This document shows, piece by piece, positions 9,199 through 18,069 of a stretch of 64,000 bases of DNA (position 1 is the stretch's first letter; every line of letters starts with the position of its first letter). The translations under genes and the position numbers were made by a program. The notes beneath the pieces were generated by a model. The model saw only the letters and a program-made list of their open reading frames with translations, ran no database searches and was not told the origin of the DNA. The DNA comes from Neorhizobium sp. NCHU2750 (GTDB taxonomy: Bacteria > Pseudomonadota > Alphaproteobacteria > Rhizobiales > Rhizobiaceae), in assembly GCF_003597675.1 (NCBI RefSeq), contig NZ_CP030829.1, forward strand, positions 384,011 to 448,010, read 5' to 3'.

Positions 9199-10122
9199 TC
9201 AAGCGGCCGCATGGCTGCGGGTGCGCGGATCAAGCCATTGGCCGATGAGATCGGTTGCCAGGTTGACGACGATGAAGATGGTGGCGAACATCAGCACGCA
9301 ATACTGGATGACCGGGTAGTCGGAACCGGTGACGGCATCGACCAGCAGCCGGCCGATGCCGGGAATGCCGAACACGGTCTCGGTCACGACGGAGCCGCCG
9401 ATCATGCCGCCGAACTGGATGCCCGCAACGCTGACTGCTGCGACGAGAGAGTTGCGCAGCGCATGCCGGACGATGACATGCGTTTCGCTCAGCCCCTTTG
9501 ACCGGGCCGTGTCGAGATAATCCTTGCCCATCACTTCCAGCAGGTTTGCCGTCACCAGCCGGCTGAACAGTGCTGCAGGTCTCGTGGCGACGACGAGTAT
9601 GGGCAGGACGAAGTGTGCGGGGGTCGCGGCCCCCGCCGCAGGCAGCCACCTTAGCGTGACGGCAAACAGCCAGATGCACAGAAGTCCGAGCCAGTAGATC
9701 GGCATCGAAATGCCGGCAAGCGTCAGTGCGGTGACCGCAGCGTCGAACCACCCACCCTGGCGCAGGGCACAGATGACGCCCGTGACAATGCCGAACAGGA
9801 TGCCGATGGCCAATCCACCTATCGCCACGATCAGCGTGTTGGGAAGACGCTCGGAGATTTCCTGCACGACCGGCCGGCTGGTCCGGTAGGATGTGGCGAT
9901 CGCCGGATCGACCACGCCCTTGAGAAAAAGGCCGTAGCGGACAATGAGGGGCTTATCGAGCCCCAGATGGTCGCGGATAGCGGCGATTTCGTCATTTGTC
10001 GCCATGTTGCCGGCCAGTTTCGCCGCGGGATCACCAGGGATCATGTAGACGAACCAGAAGGCGAGAAGACTGACGGCAAACAGCGTCGGGATCGCTGTCA
10101 GAAGGCGTCTGAGAACATACAT
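9199..10122 (-). CDS. peptide-type ABC transporter permease (DppB-like)
   Basis: A 307-residue inner-membrane permease with the family N-terminus YVLRRLLTAIPTLFAVS and LAFWFVYMIPGDPA. It has about six helices and the EAA-loop region around DYLDTARSKGLSETHVIVRHALRN, where the ATPase docks. GGAGG precedes the ATG by five bases. It lies 10 bp downstream of the binding-protein gene and 13 bp upstream of the fused permease-ATPase, so these genes are clearly one operon. Confidence 0.94.
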   Translation of the reverse strand: MYVLRRLLTAIPTLFAVSLLAFWFVYMIPGDPAAKLAGNMATNDEIAAIRDHLGLDKPLIVRYGLFLKGVVDPAIATSYRTSRPVVQEISERLPNTLIVAIGGLAIGILFGIVTGVICALRQGGWFDAAVTALTLAGISMPIYWLGLLCIWLFAVTLRWLPAAGAATPAHFVLPILVVATRPAALFSRLVTANLLEVMGKDYLDTARSKGLSETHVIVRHALRNSLVAAVSVAGIQFGGMIGGSVVTETVFGIPGIGRLLVDAVTGSDYPVIQYCVLMFATIFIVVNLATDLIGQWLDPRTRSHAAA

Positions 10123-10132
10123 GGCCGCCTCC

Positions 10133-11686
10133 TTAGTTCGAGGAGACAGTCACATTGTCGAAGATCATGGTCTCGTCCGGACGGATCGCGAAGCCATGCA
10201 CCTTGTCGGAAACGCCCAGCGCCTGCTTCTGATACCAGAGGAAGACATAGGGGTTCTTGTCCCAGATGGTCTTCTGGATCTCGCCGTAGATCTTCTTCTG
10301 CTCGGCAACGTCGCTGGTGGCACGACCTTCGGCCAGAAGCTTGTCGACCGTCGGATCGCTGAAGCCGGAAATATTGGTGCTGACGCCGGTCTTGAACAGG
10401 CGGTAGAGGGTGAAGTCGATGCCGGCGGTGGCGCGTCCCACCATCGTCATGTTGTCCTTGCGCTGATCAAGGGGGAGACGGCTGTTGGCAGCCCAGTTCG
10501 ACAGGTCGAGAACCTGCGGCTTGGCGTCGATGCCGATGGCCTGCCATTGGGCAGCAAGCGCCTGGCAGACCTGCGAATCCTTGATGTAGCGACCATTCGG
10601 GCAGGTCACGACCAGCGACAGCTTCTTGTCGGGCCCGTAGCCGGCGTCCGCCAGAAGCTGCTTGGCCTTGGCCGTGTCGAAGGGCTTCGGCGGGAAGGTG
10701 GCGCGCAACTCGTCCTGTGTGCCGGGGCCGACCATGCCGACGGACGGCGTTGCAAGCCCACCGAGAATACCCTTGATCATGCCATCGCGATCGATCGAGA
10801 TGTTGAGCGCCTCGCGAACGCGCGGATCGGCAAGCGGGCCGCTGTTGAGCAGTTCCATGCTGATCGAGAACATGCTGTCGGGCAGGATGACCTTGGCCGT
10901 CCCGGTATCGTTGATCTCGCCGATGGATTCGGCCGGGACGCGGTCGACGATATCGGCTTCACCGGTTTCGATCAGCGCCATGCGCGCGCCGTCTTCCGGT
11001 ACCGTCATGAACTCGATCTTCTTCAGCTTCGCCGAAAGCTTTCCGGAATATTTCGGGTTGGGAACGAGACTGAACCGTTCGCCGCCGATGAACTGGTCGA
11101 TCATGTAGGGGCCTGAACCGACGGGCTTGCGGCCATATTCCGCTCCCATCGCCGTGTTGGCCTTTACGTCGATGATGCCGGCGGCGCTGTTGGCGAGCAG
11201 CATCAGGATATGACCGTTCTTCTCGGTCAGGTGGAAGACGACGGTGTCGGCGCCCTTTGCCTCTGCCTTACCGAGCGAGGCATAGAGACCGGCATAGATG
11301 GAGCCGCTCTTGGGATCGAGAAGCTGATTGAACGAGGCTGCAATATCCTCGGCATCCAGCGGGTCGCCATTGGAGAAGACGTGCCCCGTCTCGAAGGTGA
11401 CGGTAAAGGTCATCCCGTCTTCCGACCAGTTCCAGGTCTTGGCCAGTTCGGGAACCACCTTGTTGTCGGCGCCCATGCGAAACAATTGCTCAAACACGAG
11501 CATATCGACGGCATTGCCGACCGGCAGCGAATTGACGTGGGGATGGAAGGTCGTGGTGTCGGCGCCGACGGCGATCTTGATAGAGCCTTCCGGAGCGGCC
11601 TGCGCTGCATAGGGCAGCCCGGTCACAAGCATAAAGGAGGCGGCAAGCAGCATCATCCGGCGAGCCGGCGAAAGAAGTCGTGTCAT
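10133..11686 (-). CDS. peptide-type ABC transporter substrate-binding protein (family 5)
   Basis: The 517-residue periplasmic solute-binding protein of the DppA/OppA/NikA class starts with a Sec signal peptide (MTRLLSPARRMMLLAASFML then an AQA|A cleavage site near residue 29). Family features include LAKTWNWSEDGMTFTVTFETG and DAEDIAASFNQLLDP in domain I, and the C-terminal KTIWDKNPYVFLWYQKQALG. The start at 11686 is favoured because the signal peptide begins there and AGGGG precedes it; a longer frame gives an implausible N-terminus. It determines the substrate of the importer. Its co-occurrence with a flavin monooxygenase and reductase suggests a small amine, amino acid conjugate or chelate rather than a peptide. 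Confidence 0.92.
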   Translation of the reverse strand: MTRLLSPARRMMLLAASFMLVTGLPYAAQAAPEGSIKIAVGADTTTFHPHVNSLPVGNAVDMLVFEQLFRMGADNKVVPELAKTWNWSEDGMTFTVTFETGHVFSNGDPLDAEDIAASFNQLLDPKSGSIYAGLYASLGKAEAKGADTVVFHLTEKNGHILMLLANSAAGIIDVKANTAMGAEYGRKPVGSGPYMIDQFIGGERFSLVPNPKYSGKLSAKLKKIEFMTVPEDGARMALIETGEADIVDRVPAESIGEINDTGTAKVILPDSMFSISMELLNSGPLADPRVREALNISIDRDGMIKGILGGLATPSVGMVGPGTQDELRATFPPKPFDTAKAKQLLADAGYGPDKKLSLVVTCPNGRYIKDSQVCQALAAQWQAIGIDAKPQVLDLSNWAANSRLPLDQRKDNMTMVGRATAGIDFTLYRLFKTGVSTNISGFSDPTVDKLLAEGRATSDVAEQKKIYGEIQKTIWDKNPYVFLWYQKQALGVSDKVHGFAIRPDETMIFDNVTVSSN

Positions 11687-11893
11687 GTAGTCCCCTTTTT
11701 TGTTTTCAGATGAACTGCATCGGCCGGGTGTCCGCCTGAGCCGGATGCAGGGGGCGTCCTTGTCGAACGGCAGCTTCTTCTTGCGGAAGCCATCTCGTGC
11801 GGTCGGAATAGTGGCAGTCATTCTCCTTGGGTTGGTCTTCTTCGGGATCAGGCGCAGACCAGCCTGCCATGTTTCCCGATGATCTGGATAGAG

Positions 11894-12412
11894 TCAGACG
11901 TTCAGCGGGACGAACCGCCGATCGAAATAGAGAAGCGGGCGCACGCTATTACTTGCTTTCAGCGCCACCACGTCACAAATCATAATATCGTGGCTTGCCT
12001 GCGAGATGATCTCGACGATCCGGCAGTCGAATGCGGCAAGGGCATGAGACAGGATCGGAGCACCGGTCTCCAGCGCCTCCCAGCGCCCCCGACTGAAGCG
12101 CTCGGTCATGTCCTTTATCCCGCCTGCCCCGGCGAAAACACCGGCGAGATCCTGATCGTCAGCCGCGATCGTGTTGACGGCCAAAACACCGCTCGAGATG
12201 AGCCGCGCATGGGATTGGGCAGTCCGGTTGATGCAGACCAGCAGGCGGGGCGGCGTATCGGTGACACTGCTGACGGCGGTGGCAGTCATGCCGTAGGGCT
12301 GGCCGTCATGGACGGTGGTGATCACATGCACCGGCGCTGCCAGTTGAGCCATGGCTGAACGGTACTCCGCCACGGAAACTGGACTAGGTTCGAGTATTGC
12401 GAGCGTCATCAT
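11894..12412 (-). CDS. flavin reductase-like FMN-binding protein
   Basis: The 172-residue protein has the flavin-reductase-like domain: PVHVITTVHDGQPYGMTATAVSSVTDTPPRLLVCIN is the typical FMN-binding N-terminal half, and SGVLAVNTI and the GRWEALETGAPIL region follow. Such proteins (HpaC/EmoB-like partners) reduce FMN with NAD(P)H to feed two-component monooxygenases. It is the first gene of the minus-strand run leading to the ABC importer and the NtaA-type monooxygenase, which fits that role. I prefer a start at 12412 (or the adjacent ATG at 12409) over 12451, since the longer version would overlap a palindrome. A 207-bp gap separates it from the binding-protein gene. Confidence 0.88.
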   Translation of the reverse strand: MMTLAILEPSPVSVAEYRSAMAQLAAPVHVITTVHDGQPYGMTATAVSSVTDTPPRLLVCINRTAQSHARLISSGVLAVNTIAADDQDLAGVFAGAGGIKDMTERFSRGRWEALETGAPILSHALAAFDCRIVEIISQASHDIMICDVVALKASNSVRPLLYFDRRFVPLNV

Positions 12413-12445
12413 CCGTTCCCATTGAGATTGAGGTTTGTCAATTAC

Positions 12446-12463
12446 AGGCACCTAACGGTGCCT
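12446..12463. promoter_or_regulatory. palindrome upstream of the flavin reductase gene
   Basis: AGGCACC (12446-12452) and GGTGCCT (12457-12463) are perfect 7-bp arms with a 4-nt spacer. It lies about 35 bp upstream of the chosen flavin-reductase start, in the divergent region shared with the LysR gene. It could be an operator or a 5'-UTR hairpin. Confidence 0.4.
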
Positions 12464-12704
12464 TTGAACGAGAGTGGGCATGCGAGCATTTGGGCCATCA
12501 ACTGGCCCCAGAAGCCACCCCGCACCATGGTGCAAAACAGCGATTCATGATGTGCTTGTCAGATACGGAATGCGGATCGACTCTTTCCGCCGCTCTGTTA
12601 CAAAAATGACAATTGTCATGTTGCGATGCATTATATGTGCGCTTTCCATACTGAAAAATTTGTTTATCCTGTCATTCCATTAATTTCTCAAATGGGCTGA
12701 GTGT

Positions 12705-13622
12705 ATGAATATAACGCTGCGCCAGATGGAAGCCTTCCTGGAAATCATGCGGCTCAACTCGGTCACAAAGGCCGCCCATGCCATTGGCAGAACCCAGCCT
12801 GCAGTCAGCCTGATGCTGTCTTCGCTGGAAAGCGAGCTCGGCCTGGAACTCTTCTCGCGCGACCGCGGGCGGCTTATCCCGCTGCCCGAGGCGCATTATT
12901 TCCAGGAGCAGTGTCAGACGGTTCTCAACCAGATGAACGTCGCCAAATCGATTATGCACGAGATCGTGTCGATGGAGCGCGGCCGCCTGACGCTCGCCGC
13001 GTTTCCGGCCTTTTCCAACTTCATTCTGCCGAAGGAGATCAACCGGTTTCTGGAGGGCAAGGATGGTTTCCAGATGACGCTGATCACCTATGCGTCGGAT
13101 ACCGTCATTGAAATGGTCGCCTCGCAGCAATGCGAGATCGGGATCGCGCGACTGAGCAGTCCGCGCCCGACGATCGATTCGCTCAATTTCGAGCTTCCTT
13201 GCCAATGCGCGGTGCCGATCGACGATCCTCTGGCCGCGCTCGAAGTGATCACGCCGGCAGAACTTTCGGGCAAGCCGCTTGCCTCGATGTTTGCCCAGCA
13301 CCCGATGTTCCAGCAGGTCGCCGCGACCTTCGAGCAATATGGCGCCGAGTACAATGTGAGGTTTGAAATGCAGACCTTTCAGCCCGCCCTGCCCCTGGTG
13401 GAGACCGGACAGTGCTATCTGATCTGTGATGCGATCACGGTGGAAAGCTATCGTCTCTATGCCGGAAACCAGATGAAACTTGCCTTCCGGCCCTTTCTGC
13501 CACGGGTGATGGTCGGACTGTCCATCATGACGCCGTCGCAGAGGCCGCTGTCGAGGCCTGCACTGGCCTTGCGGGATCAATTGGCGGCCATGGTCGAAGA
13601 GATGGTCGCCGCCAGCGATTGA
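12705..13622 (+). CDS. LysR-family transcriptional regulator
   Basis: The 305-residue protein begins with a typical LysR winged helix (residues 3-62): LRQMEAFLEIMRLNSVTKAA, then IGRTQPAVSLMLSSLESELG and LELFSRDRGR. The periplasmic-binding-protein-like effector domain follows. It is divergent from the flavin reductase/ABC/monooxygenase operon and convergent with the second monooxygenase gene, so it sits exactly between the two modules. LysR proteins usually control the divergent operon, so regulation of the 3.5-12.4 kb operon is the likely job, and the second may also be a target. The effector is unknown. Confidence 0.93.
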   Translation: MNITLRQMEAFLEIMRLNSVTKAAHAIGRTQPAVSLMLSSLESELGLELFSRDRGRLIPLPEAHYFQEQCQTVLNQMNVAKSIMHEIVSMERGRLTLAAFPAFSNFILPKEINRFLEGKDGFQMTLITYASDTVIEMVASQQCEIGIARLSSPRPTIDSLNFELPCQCAVPIDDPLAALEVITPAELSGKPLASMFAQHPMFQQVAATFEQYGAEYNVRFEMQTFQPALPLVETGQCYLICDAITVESYRLYAGNQMKLAFRPFLPRVMVGLSIMTPSQRPLSRPALALRDQLAAMVEEMVAASD

Positions 13623-13633
13623 AAAAACGCGGA

Positions 13634-13672
13634 GAGGCATCTCTGGCGCCTTTTGCACCAAGGAGATGCCTC
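13634..13672. terminator. hairpin between convergent lysR and monooxygenase genes
   Basis: GAGGCATCTC (13634-13643) and GAGATGCCTC (13663-13672) are perfect 10-bp arms with a 19-nt loop. The location between two converging stop codons suits a bidirectional terminator, although no clear T-run follows. Confidence 0.55.
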
Positions 13673-13703
13673 CGCTATCGTCGTTCCTGTGAAAGTTAAG
13701 TCC

Positions 13704-15065
13704 TTATTCCGCTGCAGCAGCGGGATAGCCGCGGCGGTTGCGCACATCGCCAAATGTCGGCAAAGGCAGGCCCAGATTGTCGCGCAACGTCGTGCCTTCA
13801 TATTCGGTGCGGAACAGGCCGCGGGAGCGCAATTCTGGAAGCAGGAACTTCGAAACGTCCTCCATTCCGCCCGGCAGGGTGGCGGGGCAGATGTTGAACC
13901 CGTCCGCACCGCCCTTGGTCAGCCACGCTTCCAACTCATCGGCAATCGATTCCGGTGTGCCGACGATCGTCCAGCCCGAATTTCCGGCGGCAACCGCCAG
14001 ATAGAGGTCGCGGATCGACATGTTCTTTTCCTGTGCCATCTGGAAGAGATTGCCGGCGATCGAGCGCACCTTGGCATTCTTCGGTTCCGGCACCGGGCCA
14101 TCGATGTCGTAATCGGTCAGGTCACCGAAGCTGTGGTAGATGATCGACAGGCCGAGAAGCGGGTCGATCAGAGCCTCCATCGCATCCTGCTTGGCCTTGG
14201 CCTTTTCCATCGTTTCATCGACATAGAAGGTCACGCCCGGCATGATCAGCAGCTCATCGGGATTGCGGCCATAGGCAGCGGCGCGGCCCTTCATATCGGC
14301 GTAATAGGCCTGCGCCTTTTCCAGGGAAAAGGCAGAGGCGTAGATGACATCCGCGGCGCGGGCGCCAATGTCGCGGCCAGGCTCGGATGCACCGGCCTGA
14401 ACGATGATCGGCCTGCCCTGCGGCGTACGCGCGGAATTCAGCGGGCCGCGAACCTTGTAGAACTTCCCGACGTGATTGAGCACGTGCAGCTTGTCCTCGT
14501 CGTAGAAGACGCCGCTTTCCTTGTTGCGAATGAAGGCATCCGGCTCCCAGCTGTCCCAAAGACCCGTGACCACGTCGACGAATTCGTCGGCCATCGCGTA
14601 GCGGGTGTCATAGTCGATATGTTCGTCGCGATTGAAATTCCAGGCTTCCTGTTCCGACCAGGAGGTGACGATGTTCCAGCCGGCGCGGCCGCCACTGATA
14701 TGGTCGAGAGAAGCGTATTTGCGCGCGATGTGGAATGGCGCGTTATAGCTTGTCGAGGCGGTCGTCACGAGGCCGATATGCGACGTGCAGGATGCCAGCG
14801 CCGAAAGCAGCGTGATCGGCTCGAGTTCGGCATTCTTCATGCTGCGCGCGGCCGATCCCGGCGGCTGGTTCTCATCGCGTACGCCGACGCTGTCGGCAAA
14901 GAAGATCATGTCGATCTTTTCCGCCTCTGCCTTTCGCGCGACATCGAGGAAATGGCTGAATTTGACGGCGCCGTCAGCCGGAACGTCCGGATGGCGCCAT
15001 GCGGCGACGTGATAGCCGAGATAGCGGCACGAAAGGCCCAGTTTCATTTGACGTTTCGTAGTCAT
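13704..15065 (-). CDS. second NtaA/SnaA/DszA-family FMN-dependent monooxygenase
   Basis: The 453-residue LLM-class enzyme is clearly paralogous to the one at 4669-6054. It shares the strand MKLGLSC, the AAWRHPD segment, IDMIFFADS, ISGGRAGWNIVTSWSEQEAWNFNRD, the PIIVQAGASEPGRDIGAR region and the C-terminal RSRGLFRTEYEGTTLRDNLG. It presumably uses reduced FMN and oxygen to cleave a C-N or C-S bond. No reductase lies in its own operon, so the reductase at 11894-12412 may serve both. It is the last gene after the ABC importer genes at 15.2-20.8 kb, separated from the binding protein by 174 bp and a hairpin. Confidence 0.9.
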   Translation of the reverse strand: MTTKRQMKLGLSCRYLGYHVAAWRHPDVPADGAVKFSHFLDVARKAEAEKIDMIFFADSVGVRDENQPPGSAARSMKNAELEPITLLSALASCTSHIGLVTTASTSYNAPFHIARKYASLDHISGGRAGWNIVTSWSEQEAWNFNRDEHIDYDTRYAMADEFVDVVTGLWDSWEPDAFIRNKESGVFYDEDKLHVLNHVGKFYKVRGPLNSARTPQGRPIIVQAGASEPGRDIGARAADVIYASAFSLEKAQAYYADMKGRAAAYGRNPDELLIMPGVTFYVDETMEKAKAKQDAMEALIDPLLGLSIIYHSFGDLTDYDIDGPVPEPKNAKVRSIAGNLFQMAQEKNMSIRDLYLAVAAGNSGWTIVGTPESIADELEAWLTKGGADGFNICPATLPGGMEDVSKFLLPELRSRGLFRTEYEGTTLRDNLGLPLPTFGDVRNRRGYPAAAAE

Positions 15066-15151
15066 CGATTGTTCTCCAGATATGGTGGGCAGACTTCCCT
15101 AGGTATCGATTGGCGACATACAGAATCCGCGGCTGACCTATGCGGATCCGT

Positions 15152-15174
15152 GGGCTGCCGCATCCAGGCAGCCC
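15152..15174 (-). terminator. hairpin between binding-protein and monooxygenase genes
   Basis: GGGCTGCC (15152-15159) and GGCAGCCC (15167-15174) are perfect 8-bp arms around a 7-nt loop. There is no T-run on the minus strand. Such stems downstream of binding-protein genes often set relative mRNA levels within ABC operons. Confidence 0.45.
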
Positions 15175-15239
15175 GTGTCGCAAAACTGGCGATGGAGGAG
15201 CGGACGTCTTCTTGGGACTTTAAGCCGCCCCACGCGTCG

Positions 15240-16994
15240 TCAGGAGTATTTGTACCCAGCCTTCTCCATCAGCGACTTGGCCAGATCGATGCTGTATTCG
15301 ATCGGCTTCAAGTCCTGCTTGTCGTAGTCCGGCGACGTGAATGGCATGGGCACGGTGCCTGGCTGACCGTAACCGGCGATCAGGTTCTTGATGATCTGGT
15401 CGCGCGGAATGACGTGGTTGAATGCCTGGCGGATATAGGTTGCAGCCTCTGCCGCGCGGGTAGGATCGGCCTTGCCGAGTGGCGTATCGACACCTGTCCC
15501 GAAAACCGGATGCATGTGATTGATGCAGGTCTGCTGCCACTTGTAGCTGTCGAAAGTGAGGATCTTGCCCCACTCTTCATCAATCGTGCTCGCCAGCGTG
15601 CCGATATCGTACATCGGATCGTGTGCATCGATTTCGCCGGCCTTCAGGGCCGATAGGACCGCATCGGCACCCTCGATGTTGACGACGTAGAACTCGGTGA
15701 CGTTGCCGGGCGTCTTTTTCCAGTAATTGGTGTTCTTGGTGAACTTGTAGGCCTTGCGAACCGGATCGAAGCCGGCCGGAATCCAGGGGCCGGTGCCAAC
15801 AGCACCCTTGGCGGTATAGGTCTGGCCCGAGGACGTCTTGACCTCGAAGCTGCCGGTCCATGTCGATACCGTGTGCTTGCGGAAATCCTCGGGCTTGATC
15901 GAGGAATAGGCATGCTTCGGCATGATCGAGATGACGGGCAGAACGAAGCCTTCGAAGAGGACGGTGTAGGCCGGCAGCGTAACGCTGATCTCGTAGGGTG
16001 AAACCATCTTGTAGGCGGATTCGGATCCGAACGCACTGGCCAGCGAATTGTGCTGCACCGAGCCATAGGCCGGATCCATGATCGTATCCCAGGTATAGAT
16101 GACATCCTCGGCGGTGAACTCCTCACCGCTGTGCCATTTCACACCCTTGCGCAACTTGAGCGTCCAGTTGAGTCCGTCGGGCGATGACGTGAAGCTTTCG
16201 ACCAGTGCAGGCTCGGCCTTCTTCTCCTGCCAGTTGTTGTAGGCGAGAAGTGAGTTATAGGCGGGGCCGAAAATGTTGGACTCGTTGTAACCGGCGGTAA
16301 ACATCGGCACCAGCGAGGAAGGCGGCTGCCAAGAGGCGAAGGCGGCGGAGATGGGCTCGCTTCCGGCATTCTTGATCGTCCAGTTTTCAGGGCGCGGGAA
16401 GAAGACCGGATTGTAGGTGGTCTCGTTGAAGCCTTCGAGATCGGGATTGATGGCGATCACATCCTGCGGATAGAAGACGATATTGAGCGGCTGGACATCG
16501 TACCAACGCTTCTGGAAGGCTTTCAGAGCCTCCGACCGGACGGCCGGATCAGGCGAATGGGAATATTTGCTCATCGCCTCTTCGAGAACCGGATCATCGA
16601 TCCGGTAGAAATTCTGGCCGAGCGGCGGCATGGCGCGCTTGGCGTAGAGAAGATCCGGCACCGGGACGAGCGTGTTGTAATAGATGCGCTCTGAATACAT
16701 GTCATAGCCGCCCTCGGTATAGGTGGCGCCGGTCTTGTTGGCGCGCCGGGCGATAATCTCGGATGGCGGGACATAGCTGGTGACCACCTCGATCCCCAAC
16801 TGGGCGATGTTCTTGCCGATCAGATCCGTCCAGATCATGCGGGTCTGCTGGTTGTTGAAGATCGTCAGATAGAACTTGAAGAACGGGGTCTGGGCTTTCG
16901 CGGGTGTCCAGACGACAGTCGGAACGGTCACGGCGGCGGCACCGACGCCGACCGTTCGCATGAACTCTCGGCGGGTGGGGCTGTATTTCGACAT
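15240..16994 (-). CDS. Tat-exported peptide-type ABC substrate-binding protein
   Basis: The 584-residue family-5 binding protein carries a twin-arginine signal: TRREFMRTVGVGAAAVTV followed by an AKA cleavage region near residue 34. The mature part shows family-5 motifs such as DGLNWTLKLRKGVKWHSGEEFTAEDVIYTWDTIMD written across residues 300-335. The Tat signal implies export in a folded state, unlike the Sec-type protein of the first module. It is encoded 114 bp after the DppC-like permease in an importer operon that ends with a flavin monooxygenase. The ligand is unknown. Confidence 0.92.
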   Translation of the reverse strand: MSKYSPTRREFMRTVGVGAAAVTVPTVVWTPAKAQTPFFKFYLTIFNNQQTRMIWTDLIGKNIAQLGIEVVTSYVPPSEIIARRANKTGATYTEGGYDMYSERIYYNTLVPVPDLLYAKRAMPPLGQNFYRIDDPVLEEAMSKYSHSPDPAVRSEALKAFQKRWYDVQPLNIVFYPQDVIAINPDLEGFNETTYNPVFFPRPENWTIKNAGSEPISAAFASWQPPSSLVPMFTAGYNESNIFGPAYNSLLAYNNWQEKKAEPALVESFTSSPDGLNWTLKLRKGVKWHSGEEFTAEDVIYTWDTIMDPAYGSVQHNSLASAFGSESAYKMVSPYEISVTLPAYTVLFEGFVLPVISIMPKHAYSSIKPEDFRKHTVSTWTGSFEVKTSSGQTYTAKGAVGTGPWIPAGFDPVRKAYKFTKNTNYWKKTPGNVTEFYVVNIEGADAVLSALKAGEIDAHDPMYDIGTLASTIDEEWGKILTFDSYKWQQTCINHMHPVFGTGVDTPLGKADPTRAAEAATYIRQAFNHVIPRDQIIKNLIAGYGQPGTVPMPFTSPDYDKQDLKPIEYSIDLAKSLMEKAGYKYS

Positions 16995-17108
16995 CTTGTT
17001 TCCCTCTTATGGTTCTTGAAATATGCGCATGGGTCATCTGCCCCCGGTTTGCTCCGGTGGTCGTTCTATTGCTCGGCCACAGCCGTAGCTGCGGTCACAG
17101 TATCGGGC

Positions 17109-18059
17109 TCAACCGTCGCGATGGCTCTTTGGATTGGCAGCATCGGAAAGGCCGTCCGCCAACAGATTGAACCCCATCACGGTGATGAAGGTCATCGCAC
17201 CCGGAGCCAGTGATGCGACCGGATAGATCTTCAGCGACTGATAATTGAAGTAGAGCATCTGCCCCCAGCTGACGGCATTGGGATCACCGAAACCGAGGAA
17301 GGAGATCATTGCCTCGGCAAGAATGGCGCCGCCAACCTCCAGCGCGATCAGCACGACCACGGATGGGAACGCGTTGGGCAGGATTTCCTGAATGACGATC
17401 TGCCGGCCGGTCAATCCATTGCAGCGCGCGGCCATGATGAATTCCAGATTCTTGATCCGCAGGAATTCGCCGCGCGTCATGCGCGCGACCGGCGCCCAGG
17501 CAAACAGGCCGATCATCAGGATGATCACCAGAAGATTGAAATAGGAAACCCCTTCCAATGCGCTTCCCGTCACCGCCTTCGACAGGACGCGGACGACCGC
17601 TAGAATGATGATGAAGATCGGCATGACGAGAAAGAACTCCGCCACCCGCATCATGACTTCGTCCACCCAGCCACCGCGATAGCCGGCAATGCCGCCGAAG
17701 AGGATGCCGATTGTGCCGGAGATCAGCGCCGCGCCAAGACCGACGATCAATGCGGTCCGCGAGCCGTAGATGATCTGAGTGAGTACGTCATAGCCCATCC
17801 GGTCGGTACCGAGCCAATGGGCCGCACTCGGCCCCATATTGGCGCCGACCGTATACATGGCCGACTGGTCCTTTGGCGCATAGGGCGACAGGAAGGGTCC
17901 GAAGACGGCAAGGAGCAGGACGAAAGATACCAGGACGAAGCCGATACGACCGGTCATGCTGTCGCGAAGGCAGCGGCGCAGCAGTCCCAGTCGTGGCGAA
18001 GGACGATTGCCGATGGCGTCTGCGGCGTCGAGGGCGGTGTCGTTATTGCTCAGGGTCAT
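17109..18059 (-). CDS. peptide-type ABC transporter permease (DppC-like)
   Basis: The 316-residue permease has a cytoplasmic N-terminus, about six helices and the DppC signature GTDRMGYDVLTQIIYGSRTAL. The EAA loop lies around FIMAARCNGLTGRQIVIQEI. GAGGAG lies just upstream of the ATG, and only 10 bp separate it from the DppB-like gene. It forms the heterodimeric pore with that protein and is powered by the double ATPase at 19098-20780. Confidence 0.94.
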   Translation of the reverse strand: MTLSNNDTALDAADAIGNRPSPRLGLLRRCLRDSMTGRIGFVLVSFVLLLAVFGPFLSPYAPKDQSAMYTVGANMGPSAAHWLGTDRMGYDVLTQIIYGSRTALIVGLGAALISGTIGILFGGIAGYRGGWVDEVMMRVAEFFLVMPIFIIILAVVRVLSKAVTGSALEGVSYFNLLVIILMIGLFAWAPVARMTRGEFLRIKNLEFIMAARCNGLTGRQIVIQEILPNAFPSVVVLIALEVGGAILAEAMISFLGFGDPNAVSWGQMLYFNYQSLKIYPVASLAPGAMTFITVMGFNLLADGLSDAANPKSHRDG

Positions 18060-18069
18060 GGCAATCTCC

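Noticed and set aside
13653..15656. 667-codon plus-strand open frame opposite the second monooxygenase and binding-protein gene
   Set aside because: It is an antisense shadow of well-supported genes in high-GC DNA; the translation is rich in Arg, His and Gly and shows no family motif.
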